64,000 nucleotides of DNA. Origin: Epiperipatus broadwayi (taxonomy: Eukaryota; Onychophora; Udeonychophora; Euonychophora; Peripatidae). Shown here piece after piece: positions 62,340 to 64,000 of the stretch. The notes below the pieces were generated by a model, which saw only the letters and a list, made by a program, of their open reading frames with translations, ran no database searches and was not told the DNA's origin. The stretch lies in NCBI GenBank assembly GCA_028023455.1, contig JAQFVV010013059.1, positions 1 through 64,000 on the forward strand, in the 5' to 3' direction. The position numbers and the translations under genes were made by a program. The stretch's first letter is position 1; the number at the start of each line of letters is the position of its first letter.

Positions 62340-62720
62340 AATTATCACTATAATTCAAATGCATTTATACTTTTTAAATCATTTTAATATCTTTCACAAC
62401 CATAGAGAATCTCTGGAAATATCATAGCTTGAATAGTTTTAATATTTGTTTTTAAATATATATTTATATATATAAATCATTTTCAGGGTTTTACTGAGAT
62501 ATTGACAGTAAATACTTTGTTATTAATGAATGATAAAAAACTGTCAATAATTTTTCTTTCTCCCTCATCAATTTTGAAATTAGACATTGCCCTGTCATCA
62601 TAACCATTGAACTTTTCATATTTGGCTGTAATCCTGTCTCTTTTAACTTATTAATGAGATTTCTGATGTCTTCTGTTAGTTTAACTATAAGTATAGACCT
62701 TAGAATATTAAAATTGTTAA
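62340..62720 (-). pseudogene. Degenerate LINE reverse transcriptase fragment
   Basis: On the minus strand, LTEDIRNLINKLKETGLQPN near 62650 fits the region after the RT catalytic site. FKIDEGERKIIDSF follows near 62560. Then TIQAMIFPEILYGCE near 62410 fits the VLPVLLYGSE block of LINE thumb regions. The frame shifts between blocks. It is an old fragment of uncertain clade. Confidence 0.5.
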
Positions 62721-64000
62721 TGTTGTCACTATTCTAAATATGCATCAGTTTTTGTCAATTTTTACTTACATCATTTCATTTACTACTCAAGATGGAAAGA
62801 TAAGAAAAAAATATGTAATTGTCCCTAAGTTCTTGCTAATATGATAGCATCTAAATTCCTATATTCTGTTTTAACTACTGTGTTTAGTTTTTTTGCTGAG
62901 TAATTGATTATTGTATAATAAATCATATGATTTACAACCAAATTAAGGTATTAAAGAGTTGATAATTTTGGCTAACACATTTTTTTAACAGCTCTAGTGT
63001 TTATTTGGATTACATATCCAACTTTTTATTTAAAAAAAAAAACATCTTTTAATCTGCATTATATCTTAAAATTTTCACTTTATTTCTTATAAATGTAAAG
63101 TTTAAAAATAAAAACTATTTTTAAAAATAATATATCAACTTTGCAAATATACAAAAAATAACAATAAACTAAAATATGTAATTAGAGCAATAGTTGTTAT
63201 TTGACAATTATCATTAAGATTGTATTTGGAAAAAAAAATTATTTGAACTCCATTTCTAATAAAATTATTACATTTTGAATTAAAAGTCTCATACTTACTC
63301 CACCTACAACTTTGACACCATCTACTCTGGATTAATACAGTAATGATTATCACTAATCCTTTGTTTAACTAGAGATTGTCTTTAACCCAGATATAAATTT
63401 TAAACCTTAGTGAAAGATTAGTATATTTCATTTTTTATATAAACACACATACACACATTGAGTTATTTATATTTCTTTGTCCCACATGTAATAGCTTTAA
63501 ATAATTTCTTTATGTTTTTAGAAATTTTTTTATATTATTATTGCAATAATATTATAACAGTAATAAAAAATAATATACTTTAATATATATTATATTTAAT
63601 GTTTTCACAGTTATATGATATAAATAAAATAGTTTTTGTGTCAAACTGTATGTTAGTTTTGATTAACTCCCAACGTTTTGATGAAGTAGCATCCACCATT
63701 GTCCAAGTTAACTTTTCAAAGAAAAACTGATAGATCTCACATAATAATGAGATTGAGTGTGAGGATGAGATTGAGTATGAAATAGTTGAGCATTCAAAAT
63801 ATATGAATTAACAAAATGTTTATTTTCTTCAGTTTCACCATTAATTGTTTTCAAGTTTATATTAGAAGTGATAAAATAAATGATCTCTATAAGGGCAGAA
63901 TACATTGTGCTTCATCAGCTCTATTTAAACCAGTTGGTCTTTTTAATATTTCAATCAAATCCCTTATGGTTCTTAAATCATACTTTTCCAAATTACCAAG
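62721..64000. other. AT-rich DNA without recognised features
   Basis: Short frames at 63135-63353 and 63708-63905 have no motif. Nothing firm is visible. Confidence 0.4.

Noticed and set aside
63660-64000. Possible LINE or PLE fragment at the right edge
   Set aside because: A short stretch with LEKYDLRTIRDLI looked coding-like, but no catalytic or conserved block could be matched.

Overview
KIND OF DNA. This is an AT-rich, intron-scale eukaryotic window that I read as invertebrate animal DNA. The reasons are the mix of Ty3/gypsy LTR elements, RTE- and Tx1/L1-like LINEs, Penelope-like elements (PLEs), tRNA-derived SINEs, foldback MITEs, a hAT MITE and long AT/ATT/ATG microsatellites. There is no operon or bacterial gene layout. 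I recognise no host protein-coding gene, so this looks like intergenic or intronic DNA built from mobile elements in many states of decay. I cannot fix the phylum from sequence alone. Repeated CGA-to-TGA decay in the gypsy element suggests loss of methylated CpGs. LAYOUT. 330-12380: a 12-kb Ty3/gypsy element on the minus strand, with two 1.7-kb LTRs, a polypurine tract, gag, pro-RT-RNaseH and integrase, all broken. 12.6-13.0 kb: a diverged relative of the ribozyme repeat found at 47 kb. 13-24 kb: mostly featureless AT-rich DNA with two tRNA-like mini-elements, RTE 3' ends and a perfect palindrome. 24.1-24.7 kb: two head-opposed copies of a tRNA-headed repeat, each with a hammerhead ribozyme; a third copy is at 32.4-32.8 kb inside a 15-bp target-site duplication. 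25-29 kb: MITEs, a 240-bp polypurine block and a PLE reverse transcriptase remnant. 33.9-37.5 kb: a 5'-truncated Tx1/L1-like LINE with trinucleotide microsatellites on both sides. 37.9-38.9 kb: MITEs. 40-42.5 kb: a second, damaged gypsy element. 43-46.6 kb: MITEs, a broken hammerhead and two PLE GIY-YIG endonuclease remnants. 46.6-49.0 kb: a tandem array of about 401-bp units that changes orientation at about 47505; every unit long enough carries a hammerhead fold. 49.7-64 kb: LINE remnants, MITEs (one hAT copy has a perfect 8-bp duplication) and simple repeats. MAIN RESULT. The notable system is hammerhead ribozymes in two or three unrelated repeat families: the 401-bp satellite, the tRNA-headed SINE-like repeat and a third decayed family. 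They lie close to PLE fragments. Hammerheads in satellites, in retrozymes and in PLE terminal repeats are known from animals, so the principle is not new; these families, the inverted array and the inverted SINE pair may be undescribed. The likely logic is that a unit is transcribed, cuts itself into monomers, is possibly circularised, and is copied back by a PLE or LINE reverse transcriptase. The last steps are inference.
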